Below the pieces are notes generated by a model, which had not been told where the DNA came from, did not search any database, and saw only the letters and a list, made by a program, of their open reading frames with translations. A stretch of DNA of 18,271 nt, taken from Spirogloea muscicola. Taxonomy: Eukaryota > Streptophyta > Zygnematophyceae > Spirogloeales > Spirogloeaceae. This document shows, piece by piece, positions 1-8,458 of the stretch. Location: contig WELB01000163.1 in the NCBI GenBank assembly GCA_009602725.1, positions 297,519-315,789 of the forward strand. Direction: 5' to 3'. Numbering within the stretch: position 1 is the first letter of the stretch; every line of letters starts with the position of its first letter. Position numbers and translations under genes: made by a program.

Positions 1-411
1 TCGGCAGCCGCTGGCTGGATCTCATTCAGCGGCTTGCTCGCCAGGCCATTGACCGGCGGCCGGGTCTGCCAGGGGCGATGCCCGGCTTCAACGCCGCCGG
101 GTCGCTCGCACAAGTCTTCCGCATGCGCCTGGCCGTATCGCTTCAACGCTCCCTTGCCCACGCCGTCCATACGCGCGCAGGCCGTGCTATGGCCGCCGCC
201 TCTGGGTCTCGGCGGAGCGCCTCTTTCCCTGCAGCGAGCTACTCAGACCTGATGTTGCTCACTCGTGGGTACTGAGCTTTCCTCTGCATCGTTTCTGTGT
301 TCTGCAGTATGTTGTAGTGTAGTCCTTTCTTCGGCTCCTCTTGCTTTGGCTTTGGACATTGTCCATTCTTTTTTGGGCTGGCTTGGCCAGCCCCTCATTT
401 CTATGGGCGCG
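1..411 (+). mobile_element. LINE 3' end, copy A (ORF C-terminus plus 3' UTR)
   Basis: The open frame runs from base 3 to the TGA at 273-275. It reads SRWLDLIQRLARQ, then SLAQVFRMRLAVSLQRS, then HTRAGRAMAAASGS, and ends SYSDLMLLTRGY-stop. The same end occurs in at least five other fragments here, so this is the C-terminus of a non-LTR retrotransposon ORF, cut by the window edge. The 3' UTR is about 135 bases. It contains TTGGACATTGTCCATTC and an 8-bp-stem hairpin at 375-393 (GGGCTGGC TTG GCCAGCCC), then TATGGGCGCGC. No poly(A) tail is visible. Bases 1-240 match the reverse complement of about 14500-14738, and 230-410 nearly match 7771-7950. The LINE assignment rests on the fuller copies at 13.9-15.3 kb. 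Confidence 0.75.
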
Positions 412-509
412 CTTTTCTCGAGTTGAAGGGAGGCCAAGCCGAGCCACCACTCTGGTCAAGCGAAAGGCAAGAGAAGGGCAAAAGAATGGTGAAATTACAC
501 AGCGACAGA

Positions 510-556
510 AGTAGTGGCTCTCCCAATGGGGGCAAGGGCTGTGATAAGCCAGCCCG
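510..556 (-). mobile_element. LINE 3' UTR hairpin fragment (variant stem)
   Basis: On the minus strand this reads TTTTCGGGCTGGCTTATCACAGCCC, then TTGCCCCCATTGGGAGAGCC. The hairpin (536-555) pairs GGGCTG with CAGCCC rather than GGGCTGG with CCAGCCC, so it is the second of two stem types seen in the window. It follows directly on the 3' end of the fragment at 556-770, giving two 3' ends in head-to-tail order. Nothing upstream of the hairpin is kept apart from a few bases. Confidence 0.6.
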
Positions 557-770
557 AAAAGTCAGCGATAAGGAAAGTGCTCGCCCTGAGAGAAGGGGGG
601 CTAGCAAAGCCAGCCCAAAAAAGAATAGACCATGCCCAAATCCAAAGAAAAAGACAAAACTACGCACCAACAATGATCCAGAGGGATGCTCAGTAACCAC
701 GGGTGAGCAACAAGAAATCAGAATAACTCGAAGCAGGAAAAGTGGCAGCGATAGCGTCAGGATAAGCAGG
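556..770 (-). mobile_element. LINE 3' end, copy F
   Basis: The minus strand codes AIAATFPASSYSDFLLLTRGY (21 residues, broken here as AIAATFPASS then YSDFLLLTRGY) before a TGA at 690-692. A 3' UTR follows, with TGGTCTATTCTTTTTT and a hairpin at 598-616 (GGGCTAGC AAA GCCAGCCC on the plus strand). The C-terminal residues match copies A, C, E and J while the DNA has diverged more. The 5' truncation lies somewhere in 760-790, where a GC-rich block begins. Confidence 0.65.
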
Positions 771-779
771 CTGAGGGCT

Positions 780-1000
780 GAAGCGAGAGTGGACAAGGTA
801 ACGGGCAGCCGTGCGGGCGCGGCTCGTCGCGCCGCCCTGGCGGAGATTGCGGCGATGCCCGCCCGACGCCTGGGCGCACGGGCGGGGGCGGCCGCGCGCG
901 AGAGTGGCCCGCCGCGGCGAGCACCGGGCGCGCAGCACAGGGCCCCACCCCACAGCACCAGCCCACAGCACAGCCCAGGCTGGGGCCCCACAGCTTGGGC
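780..1000. other. GC-rich block, unassigned
   Basis: This stretch is markedly richer in G and C than its surroundings and open in several frames on both strands, as expected for GC-rich DNA. One minus frame reads continuously into the LINE fragment at 556-770, so it may be upstream LINE ORF sequence. I see no catalytic motif that would prove this. A GC-rich unrelated insertion is equally possible. Confidence 0.3.
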
Positions 1001-1004
1001 TCGC

Positions 1005-1060
1005 GTCGTCGTGTCTTGTGCGGGCTGGCTTTGTGCAGCCCTCGCCCCCCTTCTTCTCTT
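1005..1060 (+). mobile_element. LINE 3' UTR hairpin fragment, plus orientation
   Basis: GTGTCTTGTGCGGGCTGGCT runs into TTGTGCAGCCCTCGCCCCCC. This gives a hairpin at 1022-1041 (GGGCTG ... CAGCCC) and the CTCGCCCCC tail seen after several minus-strand copies. It is one of the few plus-oriented copies inside a mostly minus-oriented cluster. Confidence 0.5.
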
Positions 1061-1170
1061 TGGGAAAGCTGCTTCTCTTTGTCGACGGAGGCGCCGTCGC
1101 CACGGTGGGGCGACTTGACGGGCCTCCTCGAGAACGTTAGCTCTTACCCAAGGAGAGACAGAGTGAGGCG

Positions 1171-1250
1171 TGCGGTGCGCATGAGATGAAAGGGGGGCCA
1201 ATCCAAGCCAATGCAATGTTCAGGGCAAGACTAGCTCTCCCCAAAAGAGA
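1171..1250 (-). repeat. Second LINE-type 3' UTR motif (copy 1 of 3)
   Basis: The plus strand reads GCGCATGAGATGAAAGG, then GGGCCAATCCAAGCCAATGC and AATGTTCAGGGCAAG. Similar sequence lies at 13790-13850, in the 3' UTR of LINE copy C, and in part at 15619-15650. It is probably the 3' end of a second LINE subfamily, in minus orientation. No coding end is kept here. Confidence 0.55.
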
Positions 1251-1464
1251 GAAAAACTCCTCCAGCAGAGGGCGATGGCTGTGATCGGCCAGTCCAGGAA
1301 AAAGGATGAACAAAGCGGACGACTGCGGTGAACGAAGGAGCAGCCCTTCCAAAGTCCTCGTGTATTGTTTTTGATTTCGGCACCCGTTTGTGGCCTTCGG
1401 ATATTGTCAACCCGTTTCTGGGCTAGCTCCTTTTTTATAGGCGAGCAATTTGTTACTCTTTCTT

Positions 1465-1520
1465 CTTCCAAAGGGGGCGAGGGCTGCGAAAAGCCAGCCT
1501 ACAAATAGTGGACACGGCTG
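1465..1520 (-). mobile_element. LINE 3' UTR hairpin fragment
   Basis: AAAGGGGGCGAGGGCTGCGA runs into AAAGCCAGCCTACAAATAGTGGAC. The hairpin is at 1481-1499 (GGGCTG CGAAAAGC CAGCC-type). Read on the minus strand it has the family order GTCCACTATTTGT, hairpin, CTCGCCCCC. No coding sequence remains. Confidence 0.55.
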
Positions 1521-1590
1521 AGCAGAATAGCCGAAAGGCGAGCCAAAGCTTCGCGAAGCATCCCGAATGCTTGCCCACAATCAGAGAGCA

Positions 1591-1650
1591 AGCGCGGCCC
1601 AGATTAACTGGTGGCTGGGAGAGGCCAGCCCATAGGAATGGACAATGCCT
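1591..1650 (-). mobile_element. Chimeric LINE fragment: 3' UTR hairpin joined to ORF piece
   Basis: AAGCGCGGCCCAGATTAACT, then GGTGGCTGGGAGAGGCCAGC, then CCATAGGAATGGACAATGCC. On the minus strand the 3' UTR motif and hairpin (1613-1630) run straight into CCAGTTAATCTGGGCCGCGCT. The latter corresponds to the coding text P-V-D-L-A-A-L just before the Cys cluster in copy H (about 15230-15245). The same fusion recurs at 7592-7655 and 15236-15275. Confidence 0.5.
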
Positions 1651-1734
1651 ACATTCACTTGGGATTCGGGCGCGCAGGTGGGGCGGCCGGGTGTACGGGC
1701 GGGCCGGCTCTGCGGTGGTGCGGAACGTTACCGT

Positions 1735-1754
1735 ACGTCATCGTCAGATGACGT
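1735..1754. promoter_or_regulatory. Palindrome with paired TGACGT (bZIP/CRE-like) cores
   Basis: ACGTCATC (1735-1742), a GTCA spacer and GATGACGT (1747-1754) form a perfect 8-bp inverted repeat. TGACGT is the core of plant TGA and ATF/CREB-type bZIP sites. It lies in GC-rich DNA about 125 bases upstream of a well-placed ATG at 1879. The regulatory role is inferred from the motif alone. Confidence 0.35.
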
Positions 1755-1878
1755 GACGCAGGCGCCGGGCGGCTGGGCGCCTGACTTCGCCTGAGTGCTC
1801 GCCCAGTTGCGCCGCGAGCGACGCTTGAAACGGAAGCCACGGGGCGGCCGCCCGAGGCCATCCGCCACAGCCAGCGGG

Positions 1879-2070
1879 CATGGCGGAGCTGCTGCACACC
1901 ACTGCTAGATGGCTGGGTGACTCGATGCTAAACCTATCAGCTTGAGCTCTCGCCACTGTTGCTGTGGCAGGTTCCTTGCTGCACCGGCTTCAACCTGCAT
2001 TGAATGTGCTTGAGGATGTTGCAGGGGCGACCATCGTCCTGCTGCCAGGGCGTTCGACCTTCGGCTGCTG
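1879..2070 (+). other. Possible first exons of an unidentified plus-strand gene
   Basis: An ATG in good context (GGGCATGGCG) opens MAELLHTTARWLG. Splicing out 54 bases (GTGACTCG ... TGTGGCAG, about 1914-1967) would continue in frame as SLLHRLQPALNVLEDVAG and then ATIVLLPGRSTFGC-stop. The phase fits and the composition is coding-like. However, the intron is shorter than the others here and I recognise no family. It could equally be chance open sequence beside a GC-rich promoter. Confidence 0.22.
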
Positions 2071-2871
2071 ATCAGCACTTCCTACCAGTAGACATGCTCT
2101 TCTATGACGAGCCCAGTGTGTGGGTGCTACTCGCCCAACTATTCGTTCTCATGTGCTGAGCTTTCTCAGCCACAACTTAGGCGCTGACCTGCCATGGCGA
2201 ATTTGAGACATTCTCTATGGACTGGCTGCTCACAACTCCTGCCCCATAGAGAGAGCAGCAATGCTCTCTCACAAGCGGCTACAGTGTCCTGGGTGATAGA
2301 GCTCAGCTTGCCTGGATACAGCAGCGGGACAATGGCCATGGGCGATGGCGAATTCTGTGCAAAATCGTGCAGATGTCAGGGGCCAGACACAGAGGACAGT
2401 GGATGCAGTCCCAGTAGTGTAAGCAACCATGTGCTCGGACTCAAGCTCCGTGTCTCCTGCCTTTATCTTGCGCTGGTTCTCTCTGTTGCACCCGCTTGAG
2501 CACAGTCTGCGACACATTGTCAGGCACTTGGCCACATCCTTCCTGCATAGGCCGTATTTGTTGGAATGTTATTGCTCAGGACTTAGATGCTTCCACAGAG
2601 GCTGTCAAGCGCCACAGTGATCTCAAGTCTCTCGCCGTTAACCTGCCCATATGCTTGCACGCTCAAAGCGCCAAGCCCCTGACTTGATGGCAAGGCTCTG
2701 GCGAGCCCGCAAATGGCAACACCAGGCACCTGCATGATGGACAGAGGTTCACAAATGAGATGGTCTGTGGTGCTGACAAGCCTAGCAGCATCTTGCACCC
2801 GGGCACAACCAAGCTGTATCCACTCACAAGAGCTGGCTGCATTTGTTGTCCTTGTTGGCACTGCAAATTCC
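2071..2871. other. No recognisable gene; probable 3' flank of the VDR gene
   Basis: Frames of up to about 100 codons are open on both strands, but none contains a recognisable motif or a convincing splice-linked continuation. The part nearest 2871 should be the 3' UTR of the VDR gene, which ends at 2872. I saw no TGTAA on the minus strand that would fix its polyadenylation site, and no repeats of the LINE family. Confidence 0.4.
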
Positions 2872-5662
2872 TCAGATGATTGGCTGTGGTGCTGGTGTGT
2901 CAGGTGAGAGGCCTAGCGGGGCATTGCTGCAACAAGAGTTGTCCACGCGAAAGAGCTCCCAGAGCTTGATGCCGCAGCTGTCCAAAGCTAAGAGCAGCCT
3001 CTCTTCGTGCCTCTCTCCAGGCCAGTTCCCATCTGGAGTCACCAGGACTGCTCCTGTGTACGATTGTCCTGCTGCTGCCGCCGCACCACTGACAGAGGCA
3101 GTTGATATCAAGTGAGTAAGTTGCTGCATGCGCAAGTTGCTGACCAAGCAAGCATGTATCAACACCGTCAACCGTGCTCTTTACAGATGCACCCTTGCCA
3201 CGTGCAAAATTAGCGAGTGGCCAAGCCTGTAGTGTAAATGCTTGACTGCTTAATTTGGCCTGCAATTGCAGCATGGTCCAAAAAACCCCCCTCTCTGGCC
3301 ACATTTGTGGGAGCAAGCAAGGAGCTTTGCACCTGTAATAGAAGAGGCCCCACGACAAGTCCTCACAAACGTCCACAATCCGCCAGAACTCCTTAGATAT
3401 GACGCCATTGTCTAGAACACTGAAATAGAAAGTGCCTGGCACCTCTGCCCTCCTCACTCGATAATGTCTTCGACGCCACACAGTCTTGCCATCCAATGTG
3501 CTGACCTGCTCAGCAGGATGTGTTCAAAAGTTCTGGGGTGTTGAGGACTGCTATGTGGTTCAATCTCAATGGAAGACTCTGCCTTCAACATATACTCTGC
3601 ACTTGATGACTGCCATTATAGCTGAGTGCTGTCAAGAACCCCTTAGGCCAGGTGAGATACTTAGAGACAAGTTCCTACAGATAGAGGAGGACCACTGTGA
3701 TCCTGCTGATTGAGGATCAGATCGACCTCGTAAAGTAAACAACTTAGCCAGAAAAGACGTACAAGAGCGCCCAGCAGCTTGATGTCTCACCTGAAAGACA
3801 GGATCATACCACATTGAGTTCTTGGCCTTTCCTCTGTAGAAAATCTGCAAGGTCAGGGCAGTGAGAATTACGTCTCATAAGGCATGAGACTCAAGATATG
3901 ACAGATATTCATCACCAATTTGCTGCTTTCTACAGTTGCTCTAATTGGCAAAGACTCAGCAACTGCTGAAATAAGACGACAAGTCAGGTTACTGAAGTCT
4001 TGTGTGCAACGAGCATACTGCCTCCCACCTGGTATTGACATGGGAACTGATCATAAGCTGCATTTTGACCAGCAACTACTCGCCAGCTCCACTCCAGATT
4101 CCCAAGCCATCCAACAAAAAGGTCCTCCGCCAACGAATGTGTCATAGGCTGTCCTCTGAAGGACGGCATTGCCAAGACCTCAGGTCTCATCCTTATTTCT
4201 GCATTGAGTCCTAAGCAGTTGTGCTTTTGCAGAATGCAGAGAGAAAATGCCTCCAACAGGGGACTCTCATAAGAGACTATACACCGGTAGCTGCAAACTT
4301 GATCCGTTGGGCCGCAGCTGGTGAGACAGGTCAATGCCTTGCGGCACGTTGAATCTAACATACAGGCTCCTATCTCAGAGCCACAGTTGCCCACCATGCA
4401 CTGTGTCAAATTACACAGAGCTGCTCCAAGTCAGTCGGCCTTCATGGTGGGCACTGCATGTACAGGCCTTTGAAGCATGATGTGAAAGATCCACAAGGGC
4501 ATGACTTGACCTGCACAGCTGCCTACAACAGCTTCACTGCTTGACTTAATGATAAACGTCATCTTGGGGCCTTGCTCATACAACAGTCCAACTTTGAGAG
4601 GGTGTACCTGCAATGTGTCAAAGTCCTTTGCTCGCATGTTCTTCAGCATTGGCACCTCAGTCACGTATTCATTTATCAGGAAGAGGACTGAGAACCAAAT
4701 ATCATCTGCATTACTGCGAGCCCAGGCATCTGACACAGTAGTAAGGGCCTGCGAGCATAGTAGGTCACTTTGTTACGTCAGGGGCGCTTTGACTGGAAAT
4801 AAGTGAAGCTGTAAGGTTTGTCCACTTACAGACATCCCAACTACCAAGCAAAATCATCGCAATGCACATTACAGCTTCTGGTGAGCAATGGCAGACAGGC
4901 GTGGTGCGCAATCTGCTTCTGTACATACTACGTGCAAGGTAGTGCACACCTTCAGGGCTTTGTTGCCATTGCTCCACAGGCCAAGTGAAGCTGCAATCTT
5001 TTGGACAGCCGTCCAGCGTCTAGGATAGGTATCACCAAGCTTTGTCAGTGCAGCCATTTGATCAGAGCAATCGAACAAAACCACAGTAGAGATAGTAGCA
5101 GTATATGGAGCCAATGCTGTCACAGCAGCCACGTCCTTCACTCCAACACCTACTAGGATGTCTGCTTGCTTGAGGGCTGTGTCAAAATCCTCAGCAGGTG
5201 ATTGTGACGTAGCGACATGATCCTCATAGACGAGCATCTCCAAAGATGGCTCAATCCAATGCAATCTTCTTGCCTGTGGTGTGCATGCATCCAGCAAGCA
5301 TGTTTGGCTCAGTAGAAGTGAGGTGGGCACTGGGCAGCTTGAAGGAGGGGCACATTGGCAAGGGTACTTGAACCAGCAGTGTTGGAGAGTTACTGTCACA
5401 TGAAAGCGGCGGGTGCTCGTTTTGATACTCACCATGTGTTGCATCACTTCTTGCCAGCCAGGGTGGCCTTGGAATGGGCTGTGGCTCTCAGAATCGACCA
5501 CGGCTACTACTTTTGCTGTGGCACCGCTTGTGAAGGAGGTGATCATTGCTTCACCCATGACAGACTGTGAGGATCTCACAGTCTCAACAGTATCGAGGTT
5601 TGCTCTGATGGACAAGAGGTGGCCAACCCCCTGTCTATCACAATGTAGCACTTGCACTCGAC
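2872..5662 (-). CDS. VDR: Violaxanthin de-epoxidase-related protein (VDR), N-terminus incomplete
   Basis: This is a chloroplast lipocalin-fold protein related to violaxanthin de-epoxidase (VDE), the lumenal xanthophyll-cycle enzyme; the VDR branch has no settled reaction. Exons, 5' to 3' on the minus strand: 5662-5433, 5273-4950, 4748-4511, 4420-4029, 3844-3791, 3505-3333, 3088-2872. All introns are GT-AG (90-285 bases) and the phases agree, giving about 540 residues. An N-terminal domain (RRLHWIEPSLEMLVYED, FDTALKQADILVGVGVK) is followed by a Cys-rich domain (CRKALTCLTSCG, VCSYRCIVSYE). Then come the lipocalin strands WRVVAGQNAAYDQFPCQYQ, MWYDPVFQ, RHYRVRRAEVPGTFYFSVL and GQSYTGAVLVTPDG, ending WELFRVDNSCC. 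Where I recall VDE having F-D-A-F-D-C-Q, this has Y-D-Q-F-P-C-Q, losing the second Asp. The first coding exon(s) and transit peptide lie upstream of 5662; one possible exon ends at 5790. Confidence 0.88.
5274..5432 (-). other. In-frame, stop-free VDR intron (159 bases)
   Basis: The borders are CACATG|GTGAGTAT and CCACAG|GCAAGAAG on the minus strand. The intron is 53 codons long with no stop, so both spliced and retained transcripts keep the frame. The encoded text (Cys-, Ser- and Pro-rich) is unlike the flanking protein, and the flanks QEVMQHM and ARRLHWIEP join well without it. I therefore treat it as an intron. Confidence 0.6.
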
Positions 5663-6865
5663 CTGACAAAACATGACGCGTTTTGGTTAAAGAGGGAGGA
5701 AGTTATTACTGTAAAAGTACAAACCGTCCTTAATAAGTGGAGCTTGCAAAGCATGTGTTTGTAAGTATGAAAAAGAAGGTGACTTTCACAAGCCAACACC
5801 AGCATGTTCCTTGACACTGAAGTTCCAGTGGAAATGCTTGAGGAGTGCTCGTTCACATGCAAAGATGCTGCATTCTGATCGCCAGGTACAGGCTCTCACT
5901 CTCTGATTCTTGCCACGTCAAATCATGTCAATCTTTGCAGAACGTCGGCAACTGCGTCTAGTAGGACACACCTGATTTCTTCGTTGGTGGCCACAAAGAG
6001 GATGCCTTGCCAAGATTGCATCTGTTGCTCACAATGCCAGAAGGGACAAGTGCTCGCACCAGATCGCATGGTGCATTGGACCTGAGTAAATGCGCATCGC
6101 AGAGGTTCACTGAGAAGTACAAAGAAGTATGGGCATTGATCGGGGATTTGTGGGTGCATCATCAAGGATCAGGTTGCTTATCTGAAAGACCCTAGACTGC
6201 CAGAAGAGGACCTTAAAGTTTACGTGAGTCAATGCCCTTGGCTTTGGCTTGCTCAGCAGTCGGACATGAATGTGATCCAATTTGCCTGTAGCTGAGCACT
6301 TGTTGCGAGACGCACTCCCGCTATTGCAATATACTCTCAGTAGATGCTTGCTGATGACGTGAGATATTGAATAGCCACTGCATGCCTGTTTCTCTTTCAA
6401 GACAGAAACTAGTACCTGACAGCAGAAGCAGACGGGCTGCTTGTTGCTGGAGTACCGCCTAACATGTTGATTCCTGCCGATGACGTAGCACCTCAGTCAA
6501 GCACTGCGGCCCTTCATCAGTACGCCCTTGAACAGCTTTGCTCAAGATGAAGCTGTTCCTCTCAAGCTAGGCAGCAGAGGAGTAGAAGCAATTCACGTCG
6601 CCGAGTGTTGTGATGCATCCTGCACCTAACAAATCCTGCGGGTCAGTGGACCAGGAGGAAGTGCCACCGCTGAATCGGTGAACGAGCCAGAAAAGGTGAA
6701 AAGTCTTACCGCAGTCGCATCTTGTGTTTCAGGTCGGCGCACTCTCTTGTCTGGTACAAGGCTTGGAGATGGTCATCGTGGCTACTTTCAAATACAACGC
6801 AATGCGCGCTTTTGACGAAGAAGCACTGTGCCGAGCTGCATGCGACGAGATAAGCGAGGCGTGAG
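5663..6865. other. Unresolved interval: VDR 5' exons and/or another gene
   Basis: VDR must begin on the minus strand within or beyond this stretch. A possible exon (5862-5790, ...SVSRNMLVLAC with donor T|GTGAAAG) would join 5662 in phase 1. Plus-strand fragments also look coding: VAYLKDPRLPEEDLKVY, bordered by GATCAG and GTGAGT (about 6174-6223); GLLVAGVPPNMLIPADDVAP (about 6432-6493); and, after a good TTTCAG acceptor at about 6733, VGALSCLVQGLEMVIVATFK running to a TGA near 6864. I could not link these by consistent splice phases with introns of ordinary length, and recognise no family. Treat as unannotated. Confidence 0.3.
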
Positions 6866-7165
6866 GTCAAGTGGAGCCTCTAGGGCCTACTGCCTGCACT
6901 GCGCGGCCTCAGCAAGGGTCGCCTGCGAGACGTACACGCAAATGTCGCAGTGAGCCACAAGCTACGAGCCGAGGAGCCCCCCCAAGCGTGCGCTAGCAAG
7001 CGGAAGGAGCTCAGCACTGCAGCGATGCCTGCCGCGATCAGCAGGGCGGCTGATGCGGCGGCGCGTGTGCGCACACTGAGGATGAGCGGCGTCGGGCGCA
7101 CCGAGCGGCGGCGGACGGCGCGGCCTTCGGCCTCCCGCAGCCGAGCTAGCTCGACCAGGCTGCCG
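6866..7165. other. GC-rich block, likely a gene 5' end or promoter
   Basis: GC content rises sharply over about 6890-7170. The minus strand has an open segment with a hydrophobic, Ala-rich stretch (ASAALLIAAGIAAVLSSFRL, about 7060-6990) preceded by Arg-rich sequence. This resembles an organelle-targeting or membrane N-terminus and could be the first exon of the VDR gene. The other two host genes also start in GC-rich DNA, which supports this. No clean ATG plus donor could be linked to 5662. Confidence 0.3.
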
Positions 7166-7614
7166 TGAGCAGGCCCGGAGGACTCGCGTGTATCGGGAAA
7201 ATGGAAGGGCAAAGTGGCCCAAGTGGCGCGGGGCCGACCGGTCATGAACGAGGTTCGACGCTCAAGCTAACGAAAATTGTGGCTGCTGGTATTGAAAGGG
7301 CGGCCGTGAAGTCGATCTGGCCGCGCTTGCTTCAAAGCCACCCAGGTGCATACTATAACGGGCAAGAGGTCCAGGGCGGGCATGGTACCCCGCAGGGTGT
7401 GACACCCGTCCGGTTCCTGGTATTTATGTGCATTGTCCTGTTACATCATCCGCTAAGCGCTGGCTACTGGTTATCGGTTAGCCCTATCCGTTACAATACA
7501 GAGGGGACAATGGAGAGATCGGCCACAAGCAGGGCGCAGGGCACGACCCATGTACAGGATGTGTACAAGATGCGCCTTGCAATCTCCCTGCAGAAGCAAG
7601 CGCGGCCAGATTAA
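7165..7614 (+). pseudogene. Open segment ending in LINE-like coding text
   Basis: The frame stays open for about 149 codons and ends VQDVYKMRLAISLQ before running into the chimeric repeat at 7592. That phrase matches the LINE C-terminal block (AQVHRMRLAISLQRS in copy E), so at least the last 50 bases or so derive from a LINE in plus orientation. The earlier part (for example WPRLLQSHPGAYYNG) has no recognised relative. It is probably a composite of repeat fragments rather than a gene. Confidence 0.35.
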
Positions 7615-7655
7615 CTGGTGGTTGGGAGAGGCCAGCCCAAAAGAATAGACAAGGT
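7592..7655 (-). mobile_element. Chimeric LINE fragment: 3' UTR hairpin joined to ORF piece
   Basis: AAGCGCGGCCAGATTAACTG, then GTGGTTGGGAGAGGCCAGCC, then CAAAAGAATAGACAAGGTC. It is nearly the same chimera as at 1591-1650 and 15236-15275. On the minus strand it holds TTGTCTATTCTTTTGGGCTGG and then an ORF-derived CCAGTTAATCTGGCCGCGCT. The hairpin is weakened by one mismatch (GGTTGG against CCAGCC). Confidence 0.55.
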
Positions 7656-7745
7656 CTGAAGGAGCCGGAGTGCTAAGGACTGAGACAGCAGTCGTTAGGA
7701 CTTGCCGTCTACTTGGGTGCACGTCGCGCCGTGGCTGCTGCCTCC

Positions 7746-7990
7746 GGCTGGCTTCTCACAGCCCTTTCCCTGCAGCGAGCTACTCAGACCTGATGTTGCT
7801 CACTCGTGGGTACTGAGCTTTCCTCTGCATCGTTTCTGTGTTCTGCAGTATGTTGTAGTGTAGTCCTTTCTCCGGCTCCTCTTGCTTTGGCTTTGGACAT
7901 TGTCCATTCTTTTTTGGGCTGGCTTGGCCAGCCCCTCTTTTCTATGGGCGCGCTTGTCTTGCCCCCATTGGGAGAGCCACTTCTTCGGGT
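7746..7990 (+). mobile_element. LINE 3' end, copy J, abutting another hairpin
   Basis: A hairpin-type 3' end (GGCTGGCTTCTCACAGCCC, 7746-7764) runs straight into TTTCCCTGCAGCGAGC, the final coding segment SYSDLMLLTRGY with TGA at 7814-7816. About 120 bases of 3' UTR follow, with a hairpin at 7916-7934. Bases 7771-7950 differ from copy A (230-410) at only a few positions, so the two are recent or recently homogenised. After the hairpin, TATGGGCGCGC is followed by CCCCCATTGGGAGAGCCACTTC, a tail block found at other junctions. Confidence 0.72.
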
Positions 7991-8059
7991 CCGAGTCCCG
8001 TCAGGGCGACGCATTTTCCGCCCTCTAGTAGCGGTTTAGCTTTGAAAACTCGGTTTTCT

Positions 8060-8140
8060 GGCCCCTCCACACTATTCACTCTTTTTGTCTGGGCTGGCCA
8101 AGCAAAGCCATCGCCCTCTACTGGAATTGTCTTTCTTCTC
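8060..8140 (+). mobile_element. LINE 3' UTR fragment with diverged hairpin
   Basis: ACTATTCACTCTTTTTGTCT runs into GGGCTGGCCAAGCAAAGCCA and TCGCCCTC, matching the family order (pyrimidine-rich lead, GGGCTGG, closing arm, TCGCCCYC). The closing arm is reduced to AAGCCA, so the hairpin is weak. It lies about 320 bases upstream of the glycosylase ATG and may have been co-opted as promoter or 5' UTR sequence. Confidence 0.45.
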
Positions 8141-8458
8141 TCAGACCAAGCCAACGTCTACAGCGGCAGCCAGCGCAAGAGAAGCTGGGCTCAGTTCCAT
8201 CGCCTATCTTGGAGGCCTGAAGACCAAGACCCCATTAAGGGACAAGCCGAGAAGCTGGCACTGACGCTCATAGCATGTCTGCTACCATTGTTGGGCAGAG
8301 GCCATCAGCAGTTGAGGCGATGCAAGACAACGCATCGCAGTCACGTCCTAGGTGTTGAGACTGCAGCCGGAAGCCTCTGTGCTACACAACGACGTCATTG
8401 AAGAAGAGTTTTCCGCCACATAGACCATCGTGATCCGCCTACGAGGGCGGCGCCCGTC
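8141..8458 (+). promoter_or_regulatory. Upstream region / 5' UTR of the glycosylase gene
   Basis: This lies between the last LINE fragment and the ATG at 8459. GC content rises toward the start codon (CGGCGCCCGTCATGGCCGCC). No TATA box or other clear element stands out. An open plus frame reaches 8401, but it is in a different phase from the gene and shows no recognisable protein. Confidence 0.35.

Noticed and set aside
401-1216. 271-codon minus-strand open frame
   Set aside because: It crosses several unrelated repeat pieces and a GC-rich block, and only a short part matches LINE coding text, in another frame. It is a by-product of composition.
1879-2070. Selenocysteine read-through of the TGA after MAELLHTTARWLGDSMLNLSA
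   Set aside because: The frame continues past one TGA, but a phase-consistent intron removing it is simpler and no SECIS-like element was seen.
2583-2861. 92-codon minus-strand frame as an extra VDR exon
   Set aside because: VDR has a convincing stop at 2872 after its usual C-terminal motif, and this frame shows no family resemblance.
5355-5676. Plus-strand open frames over the VDR exon
   Set aside because: They are antisense to a conserved exon with good borders and contain no recognisable motif.
6680-6735. Ultra-short introns (15-40 bases) as a feature of this genome
   Set aside because: They arise only in poorly resolved regions. All secure introns are 90-314 bases, so mis-chosen frames are more likely.
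7980-8010. tRNA-like T-arm (CGGG TCCGAGT CCCG)
   Set aside because: Stem and loop sizes fit, but there is no acceptor, D or anticodon arm at the right spacing. It lies in the tail of LINE copy J.
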